64,000 nt of DNA from Gonapodya sp. JEL0774. Taxonomy: Eukaryota > Monoblepharomycota > Monoblepharidomycetes > Monoblepharidales > Gonapodyaceae. Position 1 is the stretch's first letter, and each line of letters starts with the position of its first letter. Location of the stretch: NCBI GenBank assembly GCA_027604505.1, contig JADIIX010000006.1:244044-308043 (forward strand). The letters run 5' to 3'. The notes beneath the pieces are model-generated. The model made no database searches. It was not told the DNA's origin and saw nothing but the letters and a program-made list of their open reading frames with translations. A program made the position numbers and the translations under genes. Positions 45,004 through 59,202 of the stretch are shown in pieces.

Positions 45004-47758
45004 CTAGCAGCGAAACAATAAGTATTTCGTTCTTTCTATATCCCGGTGTACCCTTCCCGGGGTTTCAAGACGCCGGACTTGCCATACGGCTTGGCGGAAC
45101 TGTTGGCGGCTTGGGAAGAAAGTCTTTCCACTCCCCTTCTCCTGAGTTTGATCTCCTTCGTCTTTTCCTCTCCTTCTCTCTATTTCGATCCCTGTCCCTG
45201 TCCCTGTCCCAAGCTCTCTCTCGCGACTCGCCACGCGAACGCGACCTCGAGCGAGACCTGGATCTGGATGTCGCCCTCCGCCTCTTTGTGCGCCGAGGAG
45301 ATGATGAGCGGGATCGAGGCGAGAGAGAGCGCGAGCGGGAATGAGAAAGCGAAGAAAAAGAGTGATTGTGGTGTTTTAAGGGTGCGGTGGGAGCAGGCAG
45401 AGCGGAATCTCGGGAAGGCGTCGTGAGCGATGAGGGTGAGTCGGTTGAGGGTGTCAGGTGGACTTTTGATTGGAGGCAAAGACGGTCATCGTCAGACATG
45501 CTAAACAAAGAGGATCCATTGTGCTTTTGGATTTCAGAGGACGCACGGGGGACCAGAATACGAGCGGCATTCGTGGAATTTTTGGGAGGAATCACATCAC
45601 ATTTGTGCACTCTAAAGAATTGCATCAGAGCCCTAGACCGGCTTACCTTAGCGACTGTGATCACACGCCCTGCCCACTGCCCCATATTTAGTGTTTCAAC
45701 GGCCCGATCTCGCTCCTCGACAGTTTCAAACACAACTAGCCTGTGCGAGAGGACCACAAGTGAATCAGTGAATTCGCAAAGAGAGAATATCATTCTGCGG
45801 AATAGTTTGTGGCAGCCACCTACCCCCGCCCATTGCGATCAATGGCCCGCCACAGCACCGTGCCCACGAGTGAAAACAATTCAGCGAGTTCCTGTTAATA
45901 AGGCATCGTAAACCAAATGAAAGTACTGACGGTATGGCGAACGATTCCCCGCGGACAACACAGGTTATAGTTCCGGCAAACCACATTCCGCAGTCGGCAT
46001 CTCCTGTGAAGGAATTGTCAGCGATAACTCACATGAACTCCTTTCTCTGGAGGGACATTCCGCACTAAAACTGCCGTCGGCAACACCTCGCCGGAACCGT
46101 TCGCTTTGACAGCAATTCCGGAAGCAGCAATGTCCGTTAGATTCCGCTCTATGGAAATATCCATATCATCAATGAGATGTGGCGGAGTATGGGAAGAAGA
46201 CTTGATGGGAAGGCAAAGTGGTTGGATGTTATGGGAAATGTTAGACTATTTTTAGTAAAGTTTGTCATGAACGGGTCTGAATCGCACCTCCATGGATGCC
46301 TCCACCCGGCTTCCACGCCACGAACCACCGTGCAAAAAATAGACACATGCCACGGCGGACTCGAGTGATGAGAACCGTGCGGTCCTGTGTGTTAGAGAAT
46401 GCCCCACGAAGCCATTATGATACATTAACAGACTGCAAAAGCCCCCTATCACCTAGCTCACCCTTTTCCCCCGGCATCAACCTTCACGCTCTCCACTTCT
46501 CCGATAAGTTTGAGTAACGAGGTTAAATCGGAATCACTGACGTCGCGTGGCAAGCCTTCCAAAATGACATCCTGACCCTTTGATATCGCCACCTGGTCTC
46601 TCACTTCCAATTCTCTCGTCTTCTTGAACAAATTTCCGGGGGCTGATACCACCTTGCCTTGCGAACCCCGAGACGACGCGAAACTCTCTGTTTCACCCAG
46701 ACCTCGAGGTACAGCATTGGGCGGTATGCCACTTTGAGTGCTTGCAGACATCGGTACAGCGGCAGATGAAGGGGGGGGCGGTGGAGAGGATAGTGATACA
46801 GGCCGTGATTCGGTGCGATACATGTCGTAGCCAGATCGGTTGGACCATTCACGATCTCGGACGCGGTCTCGTTCTCGGTCACGGTCCCGTTCGCGGCGTG
46901 AAGCGTAGTTTCGCAAGCGGTCCCGAGACGTGGAGCGAGAGCGGGATCGCGGCCGGGTAACCGATGACCGGCGGTGACGGTCAACAAAGAGAGGGTCACG
47001 GTCCCGGCGTTCGTCCCACTTGTCCGTACGTCTGGACGCGGCAGGGTAGTTCGGAATATAATGAGTGAAATGGCTACGGTCACGGTCACTCCCGCGGTCG
47101 GAGCGGTTGGATTCCTGGGGATGATCATCACGACGGTATGCTTGCGATGAAGATCCGGACTCGTCGATGACAAAGCGGGCGGAAGAGTCGAAAATGAATC
47201 CAGGTTTCGCGTAGTCGCATGTAATGTTATTGTTGAGGCGAATTTGTTCGATGGCGAGGGTTGCAGCGTTAACACCGTCTGGACCTCCGAATTCCTTGAG
47301 ATGGCAGTAAAAACGAAATGTTGATGAATAAGAGGAGACAAAAAAACTTGAGCATTGCGGATTAATCGAACCATGGACCCTCCCAAATGGGGATTTCAAT
47401 CTTAGCAAGAGGAGAACAACCCGTGCAACAGAGGGCAGTCTCTCTCGAGAGTTCAGATGCACCGAAAAATCCACTAGACCATGCTGTGGTACTCACCACC
47501 CAGGCGAAATTTTGTTTCATCTGATATTGCCTGACTGTCCCGTACTTCTCGCACTGCAGAGATCATATTGCAAATGAGCTCTTTGCCGCCAGTACTGAGG
47601 AACCTTGTAGCTACCAGATGTATGAGATCTTCCAGGTTGTACTTAAGTGAGAACTTGGCTGTTCGAAAGTTGGACATGAGTCCGATGCGTTTGGACCAAG
47701 GAGGGATTCTTGATTCGGGAAGCTGCATGCTTACTGAAAAACACCACGTTCCATGCAT
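45004..47758 (-). CDS. RRM and RS-rich RNA-binding protein
   Basis: Several RNA-recognition-motif pieces and a long Arg/Ser-rich region suggest a splicing-related nuclear protein. A first RRM ends with NAATLAIEQIRLNNNITCDY then AKPG. A charged linker follows, rich in RD/RS dipeptides (RPRSRSRSTSRDRLRNYASR). A second RRM starts GQDVILEGLPRDVSDSDLTS with LLKLIGEVESVKVDA (RNP2 = VILEGL). It continues in the next exon with AVACVYFLHGGSW. A third starts near 46100 with TAVLVRNVPPEKGVH and ends in SLVVLSHRLVVFETVEERDR. The C-terminus is a classic RS domain (RRATSRSRSRSRSRSRGESR) followed by RDRDRDRNREKERKRRRRS, and a small last exon stopping at 45004. The first exon (47758-47480, DLIHLVATRFLSTGGKEL) may belong to it or to a separate upstream gene. 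Overall layout resembles the RBM5/U2AF-like group, but I cannot assign an ortholog. Confidence 0.65.
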
Positions 47759-48140
47759 TTCTTGACGATTGTCGCTGACTCATGAAATCAGGTGGAATGA
47801 ATGTTTCGGGTGTGCTGGACTAGATCAAGCACTGAGACCGGCACTGGGTTCTCTGGTACATGTGAACATTATGGATGAATTATCCGTATCACCCAGTCTG
47901 TGGTGAATAGTCTGAAATGTGAGTGCATCATTGTGAGATACTATGGAGGAGGTACGCAGGAAGAGACATCTGGAGAGAATCCGAACTCCATTAGGGTAAC
48001 ATTTAGATAACTGCTTGAGGTTCGGGATGAAAAATTATAAGTCTTGCGATCCACTCTGCGCGGGCCGCCTGAACCGCTTGTCAGTTATCATCTCTTCTCA
48101 ATCTCAAACACCACATTCCTGCTCAACCCTCCGAAAATCA
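47759..48140. other. Divergent promoter interval
   Basis: It lies between the minus-strand RNA-binding gene and the plus-strand alcohol dehydrogenase gene. No coding region is recognised. It should contain both promoters. Confidence 0.5.
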
Positions 48141-50672
<2,532 letters not shown>

Positions 50673-50945
50673 AGGTGTAATTCTCGTCGGGCTTCCGAAA
50701 TGGAACTGGACAGTGTACGATCGATCGTGTATTTCCAAGGTGCTGGGGAAGAGAAACTTTGAAGTGCGCATAATTAGATTGAGGAAGCACTGTTAATCGC
50801 AAAATACAGGAGCAACACAGAACTCCGACTTGACGGTGTAAAGATCCTAAAGATCCCCCGCTGGATCACCCTGAAGCTGTGTGCCGAAAGGGTGGCCAAG
50901 TTGTAGCAGGTGGGAGGATGTTGATCAAACTCCGAACGCTTGTAT

Positions 50946-52272
50946 TTAAATAGAAACGACACCAATCACCGAGAAATTGAGAATATATATTAATCGAGAA
51001 ATCCTAGTCAAGTACTCCGCGTGTCGGAGGTTTTCAGCCACATGTAATGTCCGTCCCGCACAGGTAGCTCTTTCCATTGCTCGCAGACTCAGCTTATTCC
51101 CTGACACAGTCGCGGCAAGAACCACAAGCAGGGTCGTAATTGCGATGAACCTTGGCGGTGAATCGAAATGCGGGTAATGCCCACTTTGGCCACATCGCTC
51201 GACTATCTTCAAAACCTCGATGTATGTGACAGCGGTGGCTGGGAGATTCCTTACTAACTCCAGGAGTTTGACTCGAAAGAATGCTTGACCGCAGTGGAGC
51301 ACCACGACTGACTGAGACCCTTGTACATCTGCGAGTTAAGTTCCAATTCTGCTCAGAAGAGATACTCATATGACAATTCAAAGGTGTGAAAGGAAACGAT
51401 GCACAATTCAATATCTGTGTGAGTGCCTCTCTCAGCGTCTCAAACATATATTGCGACGTACAAATTATGTTAAACAATAGTGCTAGAAGAATCAGAGTTT
51501 CGAATCCCGTCTCAAAGCCTGAAAAGCAGAATTGCATAAACTGATCAATTGCGGACTCGTCAATTACAAAGAACCCTGTGCCTGCCTCTCCAAGCACAAT
51601 CCACCAGAGAAATTATGATTGTTCTTAGAAGTACTTTCATTGGGCGCGGGGAGCTCGGTAAACGTTTCTAGGATTCTGAGCTACCATCGCAGCACAAGCA
51701 TGAGCGATTTAGCTTCATTGACTTACTTTCCTAGGTAAGATCAGCTTTCCCCTGAACTGGCTGACCAGAGGTCCTTCTCCACTAAGAGAATCACCATGGA
51801 GTGTTCGTCTCATCGACGGGACAGAGCATCATCCATTCCATGTCAAGCGGTTTCATTACATACGCCACTCCAAATAGCAAGACTGCATTTGTTTTTATGG
51901 CTGTCGCGGAACTCGGAGCCCCCCAAGCAGAAGTACGCCAGTCCGTTTCAAGTATCGAAGCGGGTTCCCCGCGAGCTCCATGACAAGCCACCAAGAAGGG
52001 GAGCACCTTTGCGCCAATGACAAAAGGGTGATGCGGTGTCACAAGCAGGTGTGAATGAAGCTACTCCGGGGGCGCGAGACTGATACCGATTCCCTCGCCG
52101 AAAGCGATTCCACCGCATTCCTGGAGAAGCTGCATCCTGAGTACAGCCACGCAGCGTTCACAGTAATAACTGATGGAAGATCACTGAGATGCGTCGCAAA
52201 TCCTCCGGAATGGCCCAGACGAGACGTATCAATGCAATCCAAGGAGAGCGCGGCACCCAGTGACAGGGTCAC
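50946..52272 (-). CDS. Possible multi-exon membrane protein, unidentified
   Basis: I do not recognise a family. Minus-strand open stretches with hydrophobic segments occur in a row: an exon near 52272-52050 (SDLPSVITVNAAWLYSGC), one at 52040-51795 (HPFVIGAKVLPFLVACHG and TNAVLLFGVAYVMKPLDM), one near 51590-51430 (FETLILLALLFNIICTSQYM), and one at 51305-50950 (FIAITTLLVVLAATVSG, then LIYILNFSVIGVVSI) ending at a stop. Several look like transmembrane helices. Splice sites between them are plausible (for example donor GTATGA-like sites near 51800), but frame continuity was not established. It could be one gene or two, or partly chance. Confidence 0.35.
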
Positions 52273-52697
52273 AGAGAAGCCACACGTTTGCTAGCACAAA
52301 CAGCCATCGAAGGCAGTAGCTGGCAGTTGGCAGCGATGGGGACGCAGAAACGGTGGGAGGAATTAAAATGCGCAACAGGTAAAATCAATTCCACGGTGAT
52401 TGCTGTCGGTTCTATTTAAAAACAATCCTCACCACTGATACCGTCCCACAACTAGGCCATCTTTGGTGTACACATCTACATTGATAAATCGGGGGATTTT
52501 ACACCATCTGACACTCTCGGTGACACTGAGACGCTCGTCAGAGAGGACGGGGGAGGGTCCTCCTGGTGGTGGGGTAGGGTAATAGATTAGGTAATATAAC
52601 TCGGCCCGCGATCCGTCGAGCGTATTTGAGTCATTCGCCTCCACTCCAAGTTTTTAACCAGATTCAGAGAAACTTTTATACATCAATATCTTTCGCA

Positions 52698-54487
52698 ATG
52701 GGTGACCACTCGATTCCTTCAAACTTCCCAATCATCGACTTTTCGGCTTTCGTTGGCACTTCCATTGATTCCGATGTCACCGAAGCACAGAGGGTTGTGG
52801 GGGAGAAGATCGTCAACGCATACAAGACTTCAGGCTTCATCTACCTCGTGAATCACGGCATTGTGAGACAGTGATGGGTACCCGATCATGGTGGTTGATC
52901 TTGGCTCCTCGTTGGCTGATGGGCGTCTTTGTCTTCTCAAAAGGAATCTGATGCGCTTGACACGGTGCTCGCAACGGTGAGAGAACTGTTTGATTCGCCA
53001 CGTAGTTATTGAGAGGTTTTGGCCTTCACACCGATTATGATTCCATTATCGTCCAGGCAAAAAAGTTCTTCGAAACGATTCCCTTGGAGGAGAAGTTGGT
53101 ACCGTGTCCATGCGAGAGCTCTCCGCTAACCCGTTTCTAAGCAAGGCTGATTGTACTTTTCAGACTCAAATTGGAGCTCGATGATCCCGAGGAAAACCGT
53201 GGATACCTCGCAACAGGCCGTGAACGCGTCGCGATGAAGGAGGACTCCAAGGAGGTGGCGGATGCCAATCGGTCAGAAAAGCCTGACATAAAGGAGTCCT
53301 GTGAGTTGAATGGGAAAACTTCAACCTCCGACATGATAGTAATCCAACAACGAACAGTCGAAATTGGAAGGGAACCTCATCCCAAATTTGCAAACAAATG
53401 GCATGTTTCCCTGCCGTCAGATAACAGAAAATCATGGTCTCAACATATTTAGCCCGTACCGCAGGCCTGAGTCGATGCCGGAAATGCAGACCACGATCAT
53501 GCCATTCTGGGAGGTGTGTTCCAACGTGTGTTTTAACGACAGGATTGATACCGTGATCCACCAATGATTCCAAAGAAATGTCACGATCTTCATCTGAAAA
53601 TACTGAACGCGATCGCTCTGGGCTTCGAGTTGCCCAGTGGTTTCTTCACACCTTTTGCCGACAAAAAGGACCACAACATGCGAATTCTTTACTGTGGGTT
53701 GTACACGTCGAATATACTCTTGGTTGAACTCTTTGCGAGGTTATTGTGTTTAGATCCAGAAGTTGAGGTCTCGCAACTTTCAAAGCCAGGGCAAGCCCGT
53801 ATCGGCGCGCACACTGGTGAGATTGCTGTGGGCAAATGTTCTAGTCCTTCGCTATCGAAACTGAGAATCTTGCTCGCAATACAGATTATGGCACTCTTAC
53901 TCTCCTATTCCAAGGTATTGTGTTCTCGCTCAGTTTTCTCGACACCCTTCACCGATCGTCCCACGGCCTCGCAGATTCAGTTGGAGGCCTCCAGGTGCAA
54001 ACACCAAACGGTGACTGGGTTGACGCAACACCGATTCCTGGCTCAATTGTGGTGAATGCTGGTGAGCAATGACTTGAGACATCCATCCGTCAGTGCGTCG
54101 CAGGTGTTTCATAGAACTGAGCGATTGCGTTACCAATTGCAGGCGACCTTCTTGCACGATGGTCCAACGATATTATTAAATCCAACCCACATCGAGGTAT
54201 TTGAGTTCGGGACAGAAAATGGTTTTGCGGACTTCTCGCCACGCCACACTTCTGATTGTAACAACACTCTGCCCTTGCCCTCCGATGCTCCAGTTCTGTC
54301 CCCCGCCGCTGACAAGGCAATTGATGGCAAATTCCCCCTACGTCAGAGCCTCGCCTTCTTCTGCAACCCCAACTTTGATGCCACCATTGAAGTTTTGGAC
54401 CCATGTATCACACCAGATAGACCCGCCTCATACCCGCCCATTTCAACGAGAGATTATCTCGTCCGCAGATTATCAGTGACATACTAA
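52698..54487 (+). CDS. 2-oxoglutarate/Fe(II) oxygenase, isopenicillin N synthase-like
   Basis: A non-heme iron oxygenase of the IPNS/flavonol-synthase superfamily. The start at 52698 gives MGDHSIPSNFPIIDFSAF, then IVNAYKTSGFIYLVNHGI, the typical N-terminal DIOX_N motif. The next exons cover the helix AKKFFETIPLEEK, then LELDDPEENRGYLATGRERV. The middle has KCHDLHLKILNAIALGFELP and SGFFTPFADKKDHNMRIL. The catalytic jelly roll follows: QARIGAHT joined across an intron to DYGTLTLLFQ (H-x-D of the iron site), SVGGLQVQTPNGDWVDATPI, and IVVNAGDLLARWSNDIIKSN with PHR (distal His). The 2OG-binding R-x-S is LRQSLAFFCNPNFD. The end reads SYPPISTRDYLVRRLSVTY and stops at 54485-54487. Around ten introns. 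The substrate is unknown, and no biosynthetic cluster surrounds it. Confidence 0.87.
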
Positions 54488-54617
54488 AGAATAGGAAATC
54501 ATTTTCTGGCCATTTTGTGTTTGCAAGGTGTGGGTTGATAATATATAATTGCTCTTGCGATCTGTCTGATGTGGCCGCTGCATGTCTTCTATTCGTCTGT
54601 ACACTGTTGTCACTCAT

Positions 54618-54765
54618 CATTTGGGACTGTAAAGGGTACGCCGGGTAGAATGGGGGGGATAAGCGGCGAACACATAAAACAGCATAGAAATTAAGGCGCT
54701 CGGTGTACAATAACAAATCCCTCAATCCGTGCCAACCCCCCCTGTACCCTTTACAGGCCCCATTT
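54618..54765. mobile_element. MITE-like element with inverted ends and CATTT target duplication
   Basis: A 138-bp element (54623-54760) begins GGGACTGTAAAGGGTAC and ends GTACCCTTTACAGGCCC. The ends are inverted copies over CTGTAAAGGGTAC plus a terminal GGG, with one mismatched base between. Both sides are flanked by CATTT (54618-54622 and 54761-54765), a 5-bp target-site duplication. Inside each end is also a run of seven G (left) or C (right). There is no room for a transposase, so it would be non-autonomous. Family assignment is open. It sits in the 3' space between the oxygenase and bZIP genes. Confidence 0.7.
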
Positions 54766-55011
54766 TACTACTTGGAGCAGTTCGCACCTTCCTCCCAGTT
54801 GCAACCCAACCACATCCCAGGTGTTCAATTATTGTATGCAAAGCACTGAACAAACAATCTGTTCACTGCAAACATCACTCTAAAAAAAAAGTCAGGTAGA
54901 ACCAAATGAAAGATACTTGTAGCAAGTCCACCACCATCTCTCCCCTCAAAGTCAACTCTCCCAGGCAAGTGCAAGCTATCTACATTTTGAGCCTACACAT
55001 GCTTGTTGTCA

Positions 55012-57200
55012 TCACCGAGCCCAGGCAAGCGCAGGCATACCAAATCTCTCTCTCGATGCTCCCATGCCCACAACTCCCAAACCCGCTGCAATCCCTTTCA
55101 ATTCCCCAGCAAGTCCGTCAACAAAGCCCCTGCCGAATCCATTCCCCAACCCACTGCTTCCAAATCCTGCTGCAGCACCCCGGCCCGATTCGCCCAACCT
55201 TAATCCAAATCCAAACCTCTCCGCCGAAGAAGAACCACTCCACCAAGCTCGCCCGAAACGCGCGACGTGATCGGACCAATCGCTCCGTTGACGTGGCTGT
55301 GGAGCGACCGGTGCCCTCACAACCTCACCGCTCTGTCCAGCCTCCGCGGCTCGCCCTCTCAGCTGGTTCGTAAGATCTTGCACTAGTCCCGCACCAACTG
55401 TTTCTGATGGGATCCGAACCGACACTTGTGGTCTTGCAGCCGCCCGGATCGCATCCCCTGTTCGCCCTGTGCGCGAGTGTGCCGCTCGGAAGAAGAGCGC
55501 AAACGAGCGTCCAGGCCTGGACATCAGAGACGAGGATAAAGCTGCAAGTTTGAGCAAGAACTCTCGTGCCGCGGCACGGTTGGGGTACAGAGCGCGTACG
55601 ATGGTGCGCCGGGCGACCGGCGCACTCGGGACGACCGTTGACGCGGCATGTCGCACGATGGAGTAAGCCGACGCCGCCACTGCAGCGGCGAGGATAATAG
55701 AGTCAGACGACGGAACAGGGAGGCTTGCCAGCAGATAAGGTGTGGAAATAGCGAGAGAGGGGTGAGGCTGAGGTTGCGAGGATGGCAGGAAGTGTGAAGC
55801 AGAGGATAGTGTCAGAGACGGATGAAGAGAGAGCGAGAGGGAAGATGATATCGATGACGAAGAGCCGGTTGGAGAGAGGGGAATGTTTGGGGATACGGAG
55901 AGTGAAGCTAAAGGTGCCAGACCGAGGTTTGTCGCAAGAGAAGACGGCGGCGCGAGCATTGTTGCTCCGGATGAAATGGAGGAGCCGGACGACACCGAGT
56001 TGGTCGAGGCAGCCGGTGAGAGAATGGACGTGAAGTCAAAGGTGGGAAGTGCTGATGGAGCGATTGTAGTGGGGAGGCTGGTGGGAGTGTTGCTACCAAA
56101 CAGGACTTCCGTGACTACAGAGAAATGCGTGAGCAAGGGAGAAACAAATGCCAGAATTAAGTTGAGCCTCACAATTCGTCTCTGTCAATTTCTCCTTCAA
56201 AAAACTGATGACACCCTCAAACTCGGCCAACTTCCCCAAAAAAAATCGGTTTTGTGCCTCAAGACCCTGCACTTTACTAGCCAGTTGCCTGTTCTGCGCT
56301 ACAAGTGCCTCGTTGGTTGATTCGAGTGAGTTTTGATAGCGCTTTTTGCGGTCGCGAGATTCTTGGGCGGCGGCACGGTTGCGGAGCATGCTGATGTCAT
56401 AGAACTTTGATTAGAAAGGAGTAACAAGAGTCGCAAACCACTAGAGAGCACTCTATAGTGCAGAATCCAAGGCTTCGACAGACTTGTCACATATTCTTGC
56501 GTTGATCTTGTGTAGGTGGCCGAACCTTTTCTTCCGTGCTGGCTAAAGCAGAACCGGTTTCGTCAACCCACCGAATCATTTGTTTCTCATCTAACTCCTC
56601 CACGTCCCCAACATTTGCTGGCCGCTTTTTGGTGTTCTTCACAGCAGCTATGAGTGTCCTTTGGTCCACAGTTTCCCCCTTGTCTCCAATGGCTACACCG
56701 CCAATGATATTGACCTTGGGCTGTCTATGCATTGCGGTTTCCGATTCCGACGAAGACGAGCGGGGACGTTTGACACGAGTTGATGCGGAGCCGCCAGAGC
56801 TGGCGGAACCTGATGAGGTGCGGCCGGATGGATAGGGTTCAAAGAGGGAAGTCGGGACTCGGGATTCCACGCGAGAGGCGAGAGTGGGCTCCTTGTCCGA
56901 CGAGTCTGCAGGCATAAACATGAAAGCACTATCGTCGTGCACAGGTGTTGAATCCGAGGAGGTGGAGGACGGGGAGGGAGGGTGCAGCGGAGTCGGTTGG
57001 TTGCCAAAGTACCTGGGAATAAAAGTCACACCCAAAGTTAAGACGATTGTCCGAATACGAAAAGAGCCTGAAAAGTGTCAAGCAATGAGAAGCATCAGAG
57101 CAACAAAGTTGACGCACCAGAAACCGGCGTTCGCATCAGAGTTTGCGTTCCCGCTGAGTTGTTCATCCGCGAGTGAAGCCATGAGCTGATCAAAGGACAT
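55012..57200 (-). CDS. bZIP transcription factor, XBP1/Hac1-like basic region
   Basis: A nuclear bZIP factor. The preferred start is 57200 (MSFDQLMASLADEQLSGNAN). An intron near 57150-57015 leads to a Ser/Pro-rich exon that includes VKRPRSSSSESETAM and KKRPANVGDVEELDEKQMIR. After an intron at about 56490-56390 the basic region LRNRAAAQESRDRKKRYQ is followed by a zipper with leucines seven apart (SLESTNEALVAQNRQLASKV, then QGLEAQNRFFLGKLAEFEG). The basic region most resembles XBP1/Hac1 (NRxAAQxxRDRKK). Another intron at about 56175-56120 leads to a long Ser-rich tail with a hydrophobic stretch (SSDSIILAAAVAASAYSIV) and ends at 55012 (ERFGMPALAWAR). A role in the unfolded protein response is possible but rests on the basic region only. 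Confidence 0.75.
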
Positions 57201-57998
57201 TTCCGAGCCAAGTGGTGACAATTCCACTTGCGATGGGTGGCGGTTCTGGGTCATTGGGAGGGAGTATATGCCGCGATTCCGTGTTCTCAGAAGACTCGCT
57301 TTTTCCGTTGGATTGGGATAGCGAGGGCCAAGAGGAGCCAAACTTTGGAGAGTCCCGGAACTGAAGCTGCAAGATTTTTTACCGGAAGGCTTAGAGCTGT
57401 GAATAGACTTCGCCTCAAGGCTGGCTGATTGCTGCTCTTGCTGAATGTTCTGCTCCCGACTTGAATACGTCACACCGGGTGGCGCAGCTGTCCATAACAA
57501 ACACGGTTCGAAGTATCGGAATGATTTCCCCATGTTAGGAGCCCTCCCCGATTCCTATCTCTCGTAACTACATACACCTCCCAGAACATGATATGTACAA
57601 AACATGTTTGCGTTTTGTCAAAGCACCATCGTTCAGAACCAATAGGCCGCTGTGCCACCCGAGGGGCAAGCACCACAGCAAATTCGTGGTAAGGCACCAC
57701 ATCGATTTTATGCATCCCCCGGGACACATTACTATATCAAGAGGTCATTAAGCTGGTTGTCAATCCCAACACAATAACTGGATGATACGAGGCAGGGAGA
57801 AACGCACGTTTGGTGGACATTCTTCCCCCAGTGTTAGAAAGTACCCATTATAATTCCCGAACCAGCTCAAAAATTAGCAAATTTGCTTCGGCTCATCTCT
57901 CTACATATTTGAAAAGGATCCAAGTGAACAGCTTTGGTGGAGGGTCACAAACCCCTTCACCTGGCTTCACGTGAAAGGAACTGAGAAACTGCAGTGAC
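57201..57998. other. Divergent intergenic interval
   Basis: It lies between the bZIP start and the FUN14 start. A minus-strand open frame continues from the bZIP start up to 57533 and could be a 5' leader or extra N-terminus. No other gene is recognised. It should contain both promoters. Confidence 0.45.
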
Positions 57999-58963
57999 AT
58001 GTCGTCAACTGGACCTGCGCCCGCCCCCAAACCCAAGGATGTACCGAAAGCGCCGCCGACACCCGTCGTGAATCAGCCTGGCCCCGTCGTGCCGGTAGAC
58101 CAGCAGTGAGCAGGAGTTCGCCTTACACAGAGCTTCAGATTTTCCTTGATTTTCAACGAGTGCGATCGTCATACTTTTTACTGTGATCTGACGCTATGTT
58201 TTGTCATTGGCGGAATGGAATTGATGATTCTTGAACTCAATCGGAACTGCCAGTCGCGCCAACTGTGAGTTTGGAAAGAGCCCTCTTTCCCCAGATCGCT
58301 GATACTCGCTAACCCCTCCTCCTTTGAAAGTGGCTATTCTTGCCACATTCGGTGGCTTTGCGGGATTTTCCTCGGGTTATTTCATGAAGAAGGTCGGGCG
58401 ACTGACAGTGATCTTTGCGGGGGGGATGCTCATCTTTCTGCAGTACTTGGGTGGGTTGTGCCATTGAAGATCGCTTCTCCTAATTCTGCCACAGAATTCA
58501 TGACCTCGATGCTTTATTCGTCTTCCGCTACTTCCCAACGATAGCCCGCATTGGGTTCCTTGAAGTAAGTGTCCTATCGTGCAACAGCCGCACCTTCAAA
58601 CAGAAATGAATATTCCCTCAGATCCACTGGGAAGTTATCAGTCGAGACTTTGAGAAGCAGCTGGACCTTAACAAAGGTATCACAGTCCCCGCTGCCCTCC
58701 TGTGCCACAAGCTTCTTTCCCATAACACAATGTCGTCTCACCACCACAGACGGCACAGTGGACACCAAAGATGTCCAACATGGAGTAACTTCGTTCGTGA
58801 AATGGATGTCCTACAAGGGGTTTCCTGCCACCGCTGGTGAGTCGTGCCGTTACGTTCATGCTCTAGCCATGGTCCGTGAAACTGTTGTCGTCACTATTTC
58901 TTTGCGACCGGCCGTTGCTCGAATTCTCCAGGTTATACCGCGGGTCTCCTTGCGGGATGGTGA
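57999..58963 (+). CDS. FUN14-domain mitochondrial membrane protein with microexons
   Basis: FUN14/FUNDC1-type proteins sit in the outer mitochondrial membrane and can act in mitophagy. Exons: 57999-58105 (MSSTGPAPAPKPKDVPKAPP, Pro/Ala-rich), 58254-58264 (11 nt), 58331-about 58450, 58545-58564 (20 nt), 58622-58676, 58750-58836 and 58932-58963. The frame closes only if both microexons are used: exon 1 ends in phase 2, the 11-nt exon adds HRAN, and the next exon reads LAILATFGGFAGFSSGYFMK, then KVGRLTVIFAGGMLIFLQYL, the first FUN14 helix pair. GRIGFLE and IHWEVISRDFEKQLDLNK follow. DGTVDTKDVQHG, split by an intron from DLNK, forms an EF-hand-like loop, and GYTAGLLAGW ends the protein. The stop directly follows GW, so the tail is shorter than usual by a few residues. 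Confidence 0.88.
58254..58264 (+). other. 11-nt microexon of the FUN14 gene
   Basis: The sequence TCGCGCCAACT is bounded by a strong acceptor (CTGCCAG) and a perfect donor (GTGAGT). Skipping it shifts exon 3 out of the FUN14 frame, so it appears obligatory. Confidence 0.75.
58545..58564 (+). other. 20-nt microexon of the FUN14 gene
   Basis: The sequence between acceptor CGATAG and donor GTAAGT encodes RIGFLE plus split codons. It is needed to join the first helix pair (FLQYLG) to IHWEVISRDF in frame, as in other FUN14 proteins. Confidence 0.75.
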
Positions 58964-59202
58964 GACCCTGCTTCCATTTCCCACTCAACAGTCCACTAGT
59001 GTCAACATTCCGTTCTATACTTCCTCAGGTATTCTGCGTAATCCCAATCCTGTGTTCATGTCACGACCGGTCCTCTCGGCAAGAAGTTCTACGGCACGTC
59101 ACAGATTACCGTTACGCTATAGGAACAAATGTACACATCACCACATGAATATTCATTCGTAATCATTTCTTCAGCCATTATTTCCTCATATCTCGTGCTC
59201 CG

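Noticed and set aside
45366-45911. Plus-strand frame of about 180 codons opposite the RS domain
   Set aside because: It is a shadow of the Arg/Ser-rich minus-strand exon and has no domain.
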